Below, piece by piece: positions 33,226-45,537 of a DNA stretch of 64,000 nt. Position 1 is the first letter of the stretch; every line of letters begins with the position of its first letter. Source of the DNA: Pogostemon cablin (taxonomy: Eukaryota > Streptophyta > Magnoliopsida > Lamiales > Lamiaceae); contig CM043013.1 in NCBI GenBank assembly GCA_023678885.1, positions 13,486,791 through 13,550,790 of the forward strand, read 5' to 3'. The position numbers and the translations under genes were made by a program. Under the pieces are notes generated by a model that saw nothing but the letters and a program-made list of their open reading frames with translations, was not told the DNA's origin and made no database searches.

Positions 33226-35727
33226 TTGAGTGAGAGCAGGTGTATGATCACTAGGTCTAGTGGAGGAGCAATCGTACCATTAAACCTAGAGCTTGAAGCA
33301 CTTGTTAGAGAGAACAGAAGGAAGAGAAAGCAACCTGCTACACCTATTCCTAGTTCAGATTCGGATAGTTTTCTTTCGTCAGAAGAGGAGGAAGTTGAAA
33401 GGCTTTCACAGAAATTTGACGGAGTTGATTTAGTTGAAGATACTGAGACTAGGAAGATGGCTGATGATCAGCAAGCTCCAACGCCTATGCGAGATCAATA
33501 CAAACTGAAGCACACTACGAATGCTGGGTTGAATGGTCCTGCGATCACCGCAGAGAATTTTGAGCTACCTTTCGGACTGATCCGGATGGTAGAGAGGCAG
33601 CAGTTTGGTGGGATACCTTTGGAGAATCCTAGTGAGCATCTGCAGTTATTTGACGAGTATGCAAGAACGCAGAAGCACAGGAATGTTCCGGAGGATGCTA
33701 TCAGGATGCGGCTTTTCCCATTCTCACTTACGGGGAAAGCCAAGGAATGGTACAACAACCTTCCTCAAGGATGTTGTACTGATTGGGAACAATTGGCAGA
33801 CAGGTTTCTGAATAAATACTTTCCTCCATCCAAGAGTTTCTTGATAAAGAAAAGGATTACACAATTCAAACAAGGATCCTTGGAGAGTTTCTACGAGGCA
33901 TGGGAGAGGTTCAAAGAGTTGTTGCGGAGCTGTCCTAAACATGGGTTTTCAAAGGATACTTACTTAGGTTTCTTCTATCAAGGCTTAAGAAGAGACTCAA
34001 GAGTGTTGGTGGACGCGACAGCAGGTGGATCTATATTTAAGCAGTCTGCAGAGGCAGCTAAAGAGATATTTGAGGAGATGGCTGCAAACACTTATGATTG
34101 GCCAGCAGAAAGAGCAGATGGAGAGGGTTCTTTTGACAAAGTGGCAAAGGTTGAGATACAAGCTGGAAATAGTGAAGTGTCAGCTCTCCATGATCGACTC
34201 GATGAGTTGAATAATAAGATGGATTGCCCCACGAAAGGAAACAGAGAGGAGATAACTAAAGCTGGAGATGAGGAAGAATTTGAAGAGGCATATTATGCTA
34301 TGTTCCAAGGAGGAGATAATAGAAATAGACAAAATTTCAGACTGAACAATCAGTTTGGGGGGAGGAATGACCAAGGTAACAATCGTCAGTATCAACAGGG
34401 TTGGAACCAAGGAAATTCGAACTTCAATAACCAGAGAAGGAGTGAAAATTTGTCTTATTCTAATCCTAACAGTGCAGTTGCACCACCTCCGGGATTTGAG
34501 CCAGCTCAGAAACCTGCCGAAGGGAAACCATCAATGGATGATAAGCTTGATTTGATGCTCAAGATGATGGTCACAAACAAAGAAACAGCTGAAGCAAGGT
34601 ACAAGGAAGCAGAGAAGAAGCAGAAAGAAACAGATCTTGCTATCAGTCAGTTGAATGCTGCGGTTGGTAAGTTGCAACAGCAAGGAAAATTTCCTGCACA
34701 GACTGAGTTGAATCCGAGAGAGCATCAGTGTCATGCTATTACTTTGAGAAGTGGTAAACAGTATGAAGGGCCTAGGCTGCCGGATACAGAGTACAGAGAA
34801 AATTGGTCTGGGGAAACTAACAGGGACAGTCGTGCGTACACACACGCATCCGAGTGTACGCCCAGCCAGAACCGTGTGAGCACACACGATGTCGTGCATG
34901 AAGAGTTGGCGCACAGCCAGGACCGTGCGGGGACGCACGATGCCATGCGATGGGGTGTGACACACGACAACAGCCGTGCTCCATCACCAACATACTTCTC
35001 GCACGGAACTGAAGACACGTCCAGGCTCTCGCAGGACGGTAACCGTGCTATGCCGCCCGAACCGTGCACCACGTATGGTGGTTCGCATGATGTCGTGCGT
35101 GCGACGGGCAATATGCCGTGTGATCCTAATTTGGCTCCAGTTGAGTATGTTCCTCACCATACTGATACAGTTGGTTTCCAAAGTGATATTGATCATCCAG
35201 TTGTGACTGAAAAGAAGTGGAAAAAAGCTAAAAGAGAAAAGAATAAAAAGGAAGAATTAGAGAGAAATAGTTTGGGTATTCCAAAAACAAAGTATCCCAT
35301 TCCTTTTCCTACGGTGCAGTTGAAAAAGGGTCTTGATGAGAAATTTCAGAAATTTGTAGAGATATTCAAGAAGATCCATATCAACATTCCTTTTGCTGAA
35401 GCAATTGAGCAGATGCCTCATTATGCAAAGTTCCTTAAGGAAATCATGTCCAAGAAGCGGAGTATTGGGGATAAGGAAACAGTGAACTTGACTGAGGAAT
35501 GTAGTGCCATCATCCAGAGGAAGTTGCCAGCAAAGCTAAAAGATCCAGGTAGTTTTACTATTCCTGTTCAGATTGGGAAGAACGCCACATGCAGAGCTTT
35601 GTGTGATTTGGGGGCGATCATCAATCTGATGCCCCTAAATACATTCAAAAGTCTTGGTTTGGGGGAGGTGAGACCTACTTCGGTGACATTGCAGCTAGCT
35701 GATAGGTCTCTTACACACCCTAGATGA
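33226..35727 (+). pseudogene. Gag and start of protease, element A
   Basis: An 833-codon frame. Residues 105-290 hold the capsid-type gag signature (FPFSLTGKAKEWYNNLP, ADRFLNKYFPPSK, ESFYEAWERFKELLRSCPKH, LGFFYQGLRRDSR). Asn/Gln/Gly-rich sequence without a CCHC knuckle follows, then CHAITLRSGKQYEGP near residues 503-517. A His/Asp/Arg-rich insertion-like stretch spans about 535-640. Protease begins with LCDLGAIINLMP, active-site Asp near residue 794 (D-L-G as in plant gypsy proteases). An in-frame TGA at 35725 cuts it within protease; the same frame continues beyond. Start chosen at GTG/first open codon 33226; the first ATG in frame is at 33244 (MITRSSGG). Confidence 0.9.
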
Positions 35728-36817
35728 GTTATTGATGATGTACTTGTGAAGGTGGATAAGTTCATCTTCCCGGTTGATTTCTTGGTGCTTGATATGGAAG
35801 AGGATAATAATGTGCCTCTGATTTTGGGGAGACCATTCCTAGCCACTGCTAGAGCTCTGATTGATGTTGAAGACGGGAAGTTGAGGCTCAGAGTGGGAGA
35901 TGATGAAGTAGTATTTTCTCTTGATAACGCATTGAAGTGGCCAACTGAAAAAGTAAACTGCAAGTTCATTGATGTTGTTGATGAGATCATTGAGGAAAAA
36001 TTGCCATTGATTCTGTCTACGGATCCATTGGAGACATGCATCAACAATAGTCTTTCTTTCCCTACTCTTCCAACTAATTTTTTATCTGATTATTCAGGTA
36101 ATATTTTTGATGATGAATTTAAAGGATATTTGAATGCTTGCAGGGAAGATAAAAGAGAGGTGTTCAAAATTGAAGGAGGAAAGTGGACACCACGGTTCTT
36201 ACCACTGGAGAAGGAGGAACCTGAAGCTGAAGAGAAGAAGAAGGTGGAATTGAAGCCTTTACCGGATCATCTATCATATGCCTTTTTGGGAGAAAATCAA
36301 ACATATCCGGTAATTGTATCATCTGCCTTAACTGAACTTGAACTTGATAAACTGCTTAGAGTCCTTAGGGAGCATAAGTCCGCCATAGGATGGTCTTTGG
36401 AAGATTTTAAAGGTATAAGTCCATCTATTTGCATGCATAGGATCAGGTTAGAAGATGAAAGAAAACCTATGTGCAATATCAGAGGCGTTTAAATCCTGCG
36501 ATGTAAGGAGTGGTTAGGAAAGAGGTACTTAAGTGGTTGAAGTCTGATATTATTTATGCTATTAGTGATAGACCTTATGTGAGTCCGTTGCATGTGGTAT
36601 CTAAGAAGGGGGGCATGACTATAGTACAATCTGAGAATGGAGAGACTTTGGCTACTAGGATACCTACAGGTTGGTGTGTTTGTGTTGATTATAGGAAGCT
36701 AAATGAAAACACACGCAAAGACCATTTTTCTTTACCTTTCATGGATCAGATGCTTGATAGGCTTGCGGGTATGAATTTTATTGTTTCTTAGATGGGTACT
36801 CTGATTACAATCAGATA
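35728..36817 (+). pseudogene. Protease to early RT of element A, broken
   Basis: After the TGA the protease continues (ILGRPFLATARALIDV near 35820-35870). Reverse transcriptase begins near 36400 (SLEDFKGISPSICMHRI). A frameshift at about 36480 and a TAA near 36503 interrupt it; WVSP-like SPLHVVSKKGGMT, DYRKLNENTRKDHFSLPFMD and MLDRLAG follow in another frame to about 36775, where one base is missing. These breaks mean this copy cannot make its own Pol. Confidence 0.9.
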
Positions 36818-39169
36818 ATGATTGCACCGGAGGATCAAGATAAGACTACCTTTACTTGCCCATATGGTACTTTTGCATTTAGGAAGCTTCCTTTTGGTTT
36901 GTGCAATGCTCCTGCTACTTTTCAGAGATGCATGATGTATATTTTTGAGGGTTTGATTGAAAGAATTATGGAAGTATTCATGGATGATTTTTCTATTTTT
37001 GGATCTTCTTTTGATTCTTGTCTTATTAACCTTACTGTTGTTTTGGAGAGATGCCAAGAGTCTAACCTTGTTCTGAATTGGGAGAAATGCCATTTCATGG
37101 TAAGAGAAGGTATAGTACTTGGGCATCATGTGTCTTCTAAGGGGCTGCAGGTTGATCGAGCAAAGGTGGTAGCCATTGAGAAACTTCCGCCACCGATTAA
37201 TGAGAAAGGGGTTAGATCTTTCCTTGGTCATGCGGGTTTCTATCGCAGATTTATCAAGGATTTCTCTAAATATTCTAAACCCTTGTCTCATTTGCTTGAG
37301 AAAGATGTACCTTTTGACTTTGATGATACTTGCTTACATGCTTTTCAGGTACTTAAAGAGGCTTTGATAACTGCTCCAATTCTGATCACTCCGGATTGGA
37401 AGCAGCCTTTTGTGTTGATGTGTGATGCTAGTGACATGGCATTGGGGGTTGTGCTTGGACAGATTAGGGAAAAGAGATTCAGACCTATTTACTATGCCAG
37501 CAAGACCTTTGATGCAGCTCAGAGGAATTACACAGTAACAGAGAAGGAGTTTCTTGCGGTGGTGTATGCCTTTGATAAGTTCCGCCCGTATCTAGTGGGC
37601 ATGAAGACAGTGGTGTATACGGATCACTCGGCTATCCGTTATCTGATGGAAAAGAAGGATGCAAAGCCAAGAATAATCAGATGGATCTTACTTCTCCAAA
37701 AGTTTGATATTGAGATTAAAGATAAGAAGGGGAGTGAGAATGTGGTAGCTGATCATCTCTCTAGACTTGAGCCGCGGGATCATTGTGATGAGAAGTATGA
37801 ATTCATTAAGGAGGTCTTTCCTGATGAAGTCATACTTGTGGTTGATTGCTTCGAGTTAGTAGAGATGGTAAAGAAGCCTCCAGCACCATGGTATGCAGAT
37901 ATAGTCAACTTTTTGGCTAGTAGAGGTCAAATAAAGCCTTACAAGCTGACTGAGTATCATTATAAGAAGTTCTTTGTTGAGGTCAAGAAGTACATATGGG
38001 ATGATCCAATTCTCTACAAGCTGTGTCCGGATAACATCATACGCCGGTGTATTCCTGAGGAAGAATGGGAGAGCGTTTTGAGTATGTGCCATGATGGACT
38101 AAATGGGGGTCACTTTGCAGCGGAAAAGACTGCAGCACGAGTTCTTCAATCAGGTTTTACTTGGCCTTCTTTATTTAAGTGCTGTAGATTTTATGTAGAG
38201 AATTGCGATAGATGCCAGCGGATGGGGGGCATATCAAAAAGAGATGAAATGCCCTTGAAGAATGTGTATGAGGTGGAGCTCTTTGATGTGTGGGGCATAG
38301 ATTTTATGGGCCCATTTCCTTCATCGAATGGATTTTTATATATCTTGCTTGCTGTTGATTATGTCTCAAAGTGGGTGGAAGCAATTCCAACCAAGTTGAG
38401 TGATGCAAGAACGGTCATTGCGTTCTTGAGGAAGCACATATTTTCACGTTTTGGAGTGCCGAGAATTCTCATTAGTGATGGGGGAACTCATTTTCTCAAT
38501 AAGCTAATGGAGAATCTTCTCAAATCTTATGGAGTGAAACATAGAGTATCCACACCTTATCATCCGCAGACGAATGGGCAAGCTGAAATGTCCAATCGTC
38601 AAATCAAGCAGATTCTGGAGAAAACTGTCAGTACTAGTCGCAAGGATTGGGCTAGTAAGTTGGATGATGCATTGTGGGCATTCAGAACTGCTTACAAGAC
38701 TGTTTTGGGGATGTCACCGTTCCAATTAGTTTATGGAAAATCTTGCCACCTTCCGGTGGAAATTCAACACAAATCTTTTTGGGCGGTGAAGAAGATTAAC
38801 CTTGATCTTGAAGCAGCGGGTAGTAGTCGCCTTCTACAGTTGAATGAGCTTGAAGAGTTTAGAGAAAATGCGTATGAAAATTCCTGCATCTATAAAGAAA
38901 GGACCAAGAGATGGCATGATGCAAAGCTTAGACGTAAGAACATCCAAGTGGGAGATTTTATACTCTTATTTAATTCTCGTTTGAGGCTTTTTGCAGGTAA
39001 GCTTAAATCAAAGTGGATGGGTCCATATGAGGTTAGTCGAGTTTATGAGAGTGGAATGGTTGAACTTAAGAAGAACGATGGAGCTTTCTTCATGGTTAAT
39101 GGGCATCGCTTAAAGCATTATCATCATCATGGTGAAGTAGAGGTTCTGTTTGTTGATCTCTTGAATTGA
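36818..39169 (+). pseudogene. RT (rest), RNase H and integrase of element A
   Basis: A 783-codon open frame. RT: FAFRKLPFGLCNAPATFQRC and the active site FMDD (residues 54-57, DNA 36977-36988). RNase H: LMCDASDMALGVVLGQ, YTDHSAIRYL and ADHLSRL. Integrase: an HHCC zinc finger (HDGLNGGHF..CDRCQRMGG, about 38088-38230), then catalytic Asp in GIDFMGPFP, Asp in ISDGGTHF and Glu in NGQAEMSN. A C-terminal KWMGPYEV motif is followed by a short end FVDLLN. The missing N-terminal part of RT is in the preceding broken segment. The enzymes copy RNA to DNA and insert it; the domains here look conserved. Confidence 0.95.
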
Positions 39170-41075
39170 TTTACACTGCATTCCGTCGAGCTCCTCGACG
39201 TTAAACAAGAGTGCTTGGTGGGAGGCAACCCACCATTTTATTATTTTGTTTGTTTGTTTGTCTTGTGCTAGGTGAATTATACTCAAGGTGCGTACTTACA
39301 CTTAAGGTAATAACTTCCTTTTAAACTTAGATTTAACTGACGTTTTCATCTAAGTTTGGGGGGTGTGATGTTCTTCCCTTGTTCCATCCGCACCCAGGTA
39401 TGTTTACTCTGCATTGTTTAGTGTCTGTGTGCTTGGAAGTTGATTTTTTTTAGAAAGTTCGAATTTTATTCAATCTTTCGAATTTTTTTGCGACTATCCA
39501 GGTGTCTTGTGTGTTTTTTTTTTTTGGGTGTCCCATGTTGTTCTGTCGTTGATTTTCGTCTCTTCGATATTTTTTTTATCTCTTCTATGATGATGGTTTG
39601 TGTTGAGCTTTTATGATTGAGAAGGTATTAAAGGTGAGGAAGTGAACTTGCAAGATTTGAAGAAGATTGAAATCAGGTTACTTCATTCTATATTCTAAAA
39701 TTTCTGTGAGTTTTGAATTCTTATAAGTGAGGAGCATGAGCTTTAATCTCTATGGCCTGAATTTCATGGGGATCTTTGAGTTGTTATTTTTCATGCCTAT
39801 GCTAAGATGTTGATTATGATTAATAAGGGAAACATGCTTTAATTCTTAAGTACTTGAAGTTCTTGATGTGCTTGTTATGATGTATGCGTAGCCTTGAATA
39901 GTGCTCGTTCATTCTATGAAAAAGCCAAGTGAGATTTGAGCCTTTAAATCATGATACATCGACGCATGATATTTTATTTCTTGAGCGTATCGTTCTTGTG
40001 CGTGTATTCTAGAACTTGCCTTGAGTCTCCTTGAATATTCGAGAATAGTATAGTGGATTATGAAAATGATATTAGACCATCTTTGATTTTTAGCCCATCT
40101 TTTTCCCTATACTTTACCTGAATTCATTAAAACCTTAGTCAACCCGTTGAGCCTTGAAAAATCCATTCTTTGAATAACCCTTTGAGCTTAATCAGTATTT
40201 GATTTTTTCCTTGTGTTACTTGGATCAATTGAGTAATTGTTGAAGAGGTTAGAAGAGGAGTGTGAATTTGTTGGAGTTGAAAAGGATGATGAAGAAAGGA
40301 GAAGAAAAAGGATATAAAAATCCTATTCAATTGAAAAGAAAAATAAAAGGGAGAAAAAGAAAGAAAAGAGGTAGTGCCCGAAACTGGTACCTCAAGAAAA
40401 AAATAAAGGGAGAGAAAGAAAAAAATATTTATAGGGGAGTGTACATACCCGTGATGCTAAAAGAAAAGAAGAAAATACTCTTTCATTCTTGTGGTTGAAG
40501 GAAAGAAATGAATAATTTGGAGTTCAGGAGGAGTTGTACAAAAAATAAAGTGATGAGGAAGAATGAAAGATCATGATAGATGGCCACTTGATTGATCCGA
40601 GTTTGTGTCACTTATCCATATTTTTCCTACCTTGTCCAAAGAGCCTACGTTACAACCAAATAAAAAGACCTTTTTGATTCATGATTTGCTAGCTACAAGT
40701 AAAAGGAGAGTTGAGACAATAGGCAAGCTTATAGTTACGCATGCACTTGACTTGAATTTGAGAGCAAAAATATATTTAACCCAAAGCGGTGTACACTTTA
40801 TACACCATGAGCGTGAGAGTTACACTATATATGTCCTGTGAGCATAGGTGGATTGAACATTTGAATTGGTGAAGTAATAGTCTTAACTTGCATGTTTTGA
40901 ATGAATTGATACTTTTGAATTTGAAGTTATGTGAATCAAGTTAAGATTAATTACACAATTGAAGGCTTAATTGATGTTTGATCCTTACCTTTCAACATGA
41001 TTGTCCATCTCATTATTCTCTTGGTTTATCATTTCGTTGTTCGAGGACGAACAACACTTTAAGTTTGGGGGGTTT
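39170..41075 (+). other. Long 3' non-coding region of element A
   Basis: About 1.9 kb between the integrase stop and the right LTR with no credible env-like ORF. It contains inverted repeats just after the stop (CGTCGAG..CTCGACG at 39184-39200; GGTGGG..CCCACC at 39217-39234), the phrase CTAAGTTTGGGGGG near 39350, hairpins at 40368-40393 and 41036-41056, and the polypurine tract AAGTTTGGGGGG (41062-41073). Confidence 0.8.
40368..40393 (+). other. Hairpin in the 3' region of element A
   Basis: GAGGTA and TACCTC pair around the 14-nt loop GTGCCCGAAACTGG. The same loop with different but still pairing stems occurs twice in element C. Confidence 0.65.
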
Positions 41076-42897
41076 GATGAGAGTGAAAATTCATGTATTT
41101 TTGGGTCCAATTTGATACCTCTTTGAATGTTTATTTGCTATTATTTGCACAAATATTAATACTTCTATTTATTATTGACTAAATGGTGCTTGAGAGGTAT
41201 TTTGGTGTGTTTTGATAGGAAAATGGATAACAATGCAAAGTTGGGGTGAAAGGTCAATTTGAGTAAAAACAGAGGACCATCTTCTATAATTTTTCTGTAA
41301 TTGTGTGGAGGTCCGAATCAATCTTGTGAGATATGGTTGGAAAGTCACAGAAGAGAGGAACGCGTGAGCGCAAAAATCACCTCAATCAGAGGTCGGATGA
41401 AGAAGTTATGAACGAAACGGTGAGGTCGCGCACTGCTAACGGGATGGACGAAATTTACGAAATTTTGGGCCATTAAGCTTGTTATTATTTATTTAAAGCG
41501 TTTTCAAGGCCTATGGATTAAGTGAGGCCCATTAGTCAATATTCCAGCATTATTAAACTTTGAAAAGTTGTGAATTGGGGATAAAAATTGGATGTGAGCA
41601 GCAACTCAAGAACCTGAGCATCTACAAATTAGTGGTGGGCCATGTTTAAAATTAGAGATCCTAACTTCAAATACAAGTGCCGTAAATTGATGTGGAAAAA
41701 GGAATTGGATTCAAGCTATAATTGAGGGCCCAGATTGTTATATTATTCTTAGCCCAACACAACACTTCCATCCGACGGCTTCAGCAATAAAAGGGCAAAA
41801 TTGCGATAATGAGCAGGGGACTTTTCTTTACAGTAGGCGATAAGTCACTTTACTTCCAGCCATCACTCATCCTCTTTCCGCCATCCACCGTAGAGAAGAT
41901 TGGAGACGGAGATTTCAACGGAGATAAAGATTAAAGAGACGGAGTCCTCCAAAAGGGTTCTTTTTTTTAATTATTTATTTTTGTTATTTTAGCACAATGA
42001 TTAGGGTTTATTACATCTTTGTGAATTGCCCCCGTAATTTCATGGGCTAAGCTTCTTTGTTGGTAATGTTAGGGCTTTATACAGTTTTGACTATGTGATT
42101 GGATTTTGCCCTAGACTTGGATTGATTATTCTGCAGATTGTTTATTTCCTTATTGAAGGTGATATTTTGAGACTTCATATTATTGTGTTTTTGGGTTTTG
42201 ATTCCTTTAATTGTTATTGACGGTATCACTGATTGATAGTTAATAGGATTCTTAATTTCTGCATAATAATTGTTGTTTCTTGTGACAGTCTTAGGGGATT
42301 GGCCTATAATACCTAAGAGTGTTAGACAATCAATTTGGAATATTAATTACTTGGTAAAACATCATTATTTGGTAATTAATAAGGAGAAAAAAAGGGTTAA
42401 CAATCGCGTACCTAGAAAGGGAAGTCTAGTGCTCTAGCCTTAATTGGAATTTAGCATGAAGTACCTATAGAGGGAGAGGGAGTTAATTTCTTATTGATCC
42501 TAGAATTTTCAGCTCATTATAAGTGTTAGATCCTACCCGATCAAGGTGATTTAACTAGGCTTAGTGATGCTCTTATAAACGTCTGCATGTAATTAATTTG
42601 GGTCTAGGTAAATTAGTCACATAATTAAACTGTTTGCCCGAGCATTACCAATTCTCCATTCTTGAATTCCAAATCGTTTTCTCTACGTGATTTATTTTAT
42701 TTGCATTAGTTCAATTATTTACTTTTCATTAGTTAATTAATTATCTTTTCCAAAAACCCCCAGATTTGTCTTACATTAGAATTATCATATAGAATTACTT
42801 GTTAAATTTATAACTATCTTGTGGGAACGATATTTTACTTGGTCACGCGCACTACAATCGATCCCTTATACTTGAGGGTAAAAGAAAATAGCGATCA
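41076..42897 (+). repeat. Right LTR of element A
   Basis: Begins TGATGAGAG directly after the polypurine tract and ends ATAGCGATCA; collinear with 31263-33089. Confidence 0.95.
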
Positions 42898-43120
42898 ATA
42901 CTCCCTGACACGAGTATAAACTATCAGCAAATTCAAATCCAACGCTCCATGACGCACGAGCCTAAACTGCATGTTACTCCTGGTCCGCACGAGTATAAAC
43001 TGTGTATGACAAACCCCTGGTCCGCATGAGTATAAACTGCATACGACAAACTCCTGGTTCACATGAGTATAAACTGTGTACGACACACTCCTGGCCCGTA
43101 TGAGTATAAACTGTGTACGG
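42898..43120 (+). repeat. Minisatellite in D, right of the A insertion
   Basis: Units such as CTCCTGGTCCGCACGAGTAT followed by AAACTGTGTACGACA recur about every 45 bp. Continues the array seen at 31030-31262. Confidence 0.8.
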
Positions 43121-44140
43121 CATCCCCCAAAATCAAAGTTATGTCCCCTTGAACTACATTATGACTTGATCCTCTGCGAAAAGAGTGATGAAGCGAATCC
43201 AAGTTATTGCTATGGTGGAGTGTCCAAGTTTGTGCAGCAAAGGCAATCAAATTTTTGCAGGACTAAGGAAATTTAAATTTATGTTGTACCAAAGGAAATC
43301 AAGTTCATGAAAAAAAGTCAAGCGAAATGATGAGCTACAAATAGATGTACTTGTGTTTGCGACAAGGTCGGATGATGAATTTTGATAATTGATGGCAATT
43401 ATTTGCATATGCTCCTTAAGATAAATATAGGCCTAAAATTAATTTATGTTTTAACATAAATTAAAAATGAGCCCAATGAGGCTTAAAATCCAAGTTCTGG
43501 ACCAAAGCTATTAATTACTAAGGCCCAAACTCATGATTAATTGATAGGGCCCAAACTGAAATAAAGTGGATTCCAATATGAAAGAATTTGTCATGGCCCA
43601 TGTGGAAATTGAAAAGGGATTACATAAGCCCAATTCAATTTTGAAACCGTGTAGTCACGTGAATGGGGATGAAAGCCTAATTGGAAATTCAAAATTGAGG
43701 AATTAATTCTTCTCCAGAAAGGAAGGTGAGTCTCTCCAGCCCAAAAAAAAAAAATAAAAAAATTATTACAATCAAAAGCGAATGTATGTTGTAGTGATGC
43801 AAATTTAATAGGGCATTAAGAAGTTGGTGGTCAAAGGAGATTCTGAAGCCCAACCAAATTGATTAAATCAATTGGGCCTAAGGAATCAAATTGATGGTCA
43901 AAATTGAAAAAGAATGATTGACTCCTCAATCCTGACAATTTTTTGATTTTTTTTAATATAAATGACTAAATTTAGAAAAAAAAAAAAAACTAAATTTAGT
44001 CCAAAAGAACTATTTTTTGATATTTAGTCACGTTTCTTCCCCGAAATTGGTCGTCCCCATTTCTTGGCCAACAAATTGTCTCTGACACTGTTAGTTAAAT
44101 CCAGTCTTCTCTTGTCCTTCGCTACATTTCCTCACCGGAT
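43121..44140 (+). other. D internal sequence with possible LTR-like portion
   Basis: 43135-43275 has a short frame (94 to 66 codons) with no motif I can rely on. From about 43385 (TGATAATTGATGGC) the text is rich in GGCCC/GCCCA words like the D LTR, so part of another LTR may lie here. A-rich runs occur at 43743 and 43978. Confidence 0.4.
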
Positions 44141-45324
44141 CGTCGATGCCACCATCAGCGATTGCCTCCCAGTCTTCTTGTTGCTGTAAATCGCGAGTCT
44201 ATTTCCGCCACGGCCATTCCTATTACCAGGGTCTCCTGCTTGTTACTGCCCAAGTCGTGAACCACCACGCCGGCCGAAAACCCATCACCATCCGTCGCGA
44301 AAGAAAAAGCTGTAGGAGGAAACACTTTTACTCATCTTCTCATCAACTTCCATGTCCGCCATCTCCACGGATCAGCCCGCTATCCAGCCGGAGAGTCATC
44401 ATCGCTGCCATGCATTCTCCGCCCAGTTAATCTTCGTCGATCGCAAAGACAGTCCAGCCACCACCACGCTGCCGATATGCGAGGCCACCACCACGGCCGT
44501 GCCTCTCTTGTCGCTGTTCACCACCGACACAGCCGGATCTGCAGCCGTGTTGCAACCGCTCCTCGCTGGAAAGACTCGTCGCATCGGTCGCATCTATCTT
44601 CACCTTCACGAAACTGCTGCCGGAGGCGGTGATCCTGTTGTTCCCCTCGACAGACCGGCTGGAAATCCACCCTTGCCAGCGCGACACCATCCAAGCAAGG
44701 CCGCCAGTCAAAGCCGAAATCCACCATCACTTGGCGCAGCTTCCTTGTTGGAGTATTTCTCTTCATGCCGCCATCTCTCTGCCCGACACCGCACAAGGCC
44801 GACCAAATCTAACGCTACCGCGTATCTCGTCGCCTATTTGCTGCTGATCTTGCCACACCACTCAACTCTTTCACCGGGAACACCACCAGCAGGATATAAA
44901 AGCCCAAAGCCGCTTCATGCTCCAGCCGTCGCCATCAATGCTGTCCGTCGATTGCCGCCAGATGTCGCCGGAAAAGAACCGCTGCTGCCCATTCAGCAAC
45001 CGCTGTCCGAAACACCGTGTTCGTCGGACTACTATCACCAATTTCTTGAACAGCCGGCAAATCCTTCGTGAGCTTTACTGCTTCCCAACGCCACCCTCTT
45101 CGAGGGTAGGTAAACGCGAGCCCTTGCGGAACCACCATCGAGATTCATGCCCCGGCTGTTGAAAGCTCTACCCCCGTTCGCCGGAAGAAGCGCGTGAGGA
45201 GAACATGGTTAGCGCAGAACAGCCACCGTCTTGCACAGATTCGAGTCTTGCCGCCGAGTTCTGTCGAAATCACAAGCTAAGCCATACTCGCTGCTATTGA
45301 AGGTGCAGACGACACCAGGCTGTC
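44141..45324 (+). other. GC-rich block of unknown origin in element D
   Basis: About 1.2 kb is far richer in GC than its surroundings, with GCCGCC/CACCACC words. Overlapping open frames exist on both strands (239 codons at 44352-45071, 94 codons at 44427-44711 minus), as expected from composition. No domain is recognised. A TATAAAAG at about 44896 lies inside. It could be a retroelement leader or captured host sequence; element B inserted into it. Confidence 0.4.
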
Positions 45325-45329
45325 ATCGT

Positions 45330-45537
45330 TATAAGAATGTAATTGGTTTATAAGAGAATATATTTTATTCATACATTTACAAGTATATATATACCAGTTT
45401 AAAGAGGTGAGATACATGAATTACAAATGAATGACTAGCACTAATTAAGGGATATCATAAATAAGTACACGACACATTACATGGAAGAAAGTTAATATAC
45501 AACATATTACAAGGCTGTAGCTCATGATACTCTATCA
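45330..45537 (-). repeat. 3' LTR of copia element B
   Basis: On the minus strand it begins TGATAGAGTATCATGAGC and ends CATTCTTATA. The polypurine tract GCGGGGGCA lies just before it. Confidence 0.85.

Larger units (their letters stand above)
31263..42897 (+). mobile_element. Ty3/gypsy LTR retrotransposon A, nearly complete
   Basis: Both LTRs (1827 and 1822 bp) and 5-bp target repeats atact (31258-31262 and 42898-42902) are present. A primer-binding site TGGCACCGTTGCCGGGGA lies just inside the left LTR (33096-33113) and a polypurine tract AGTTTGGGGGG just before the right LTR. Domain order is gag, protease, RT, RNase H, integrase, which is the gypsy order. No chromodomain follows the integrase, so it is a non-chromovirus type, possibly Athila-related. 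About 30 differences between the LTRs by eye suggest roughly 98% identity. The pol is disabled by a stop and frameshifts. Confidence 0.95.

Noticed and set aside
34531..35206. Overlapping ORFs opposite and beside the A-element gag
   Set aside because: Shadows of the real gag frame caused by its CG-rich repeated stretch.
39170..41075. Env-like gene downstream of integrase in element A
   Set aside because: No frame over about 80 codons and no signal peptide or membrane segment; the region looks like 3' non-coding RNA.
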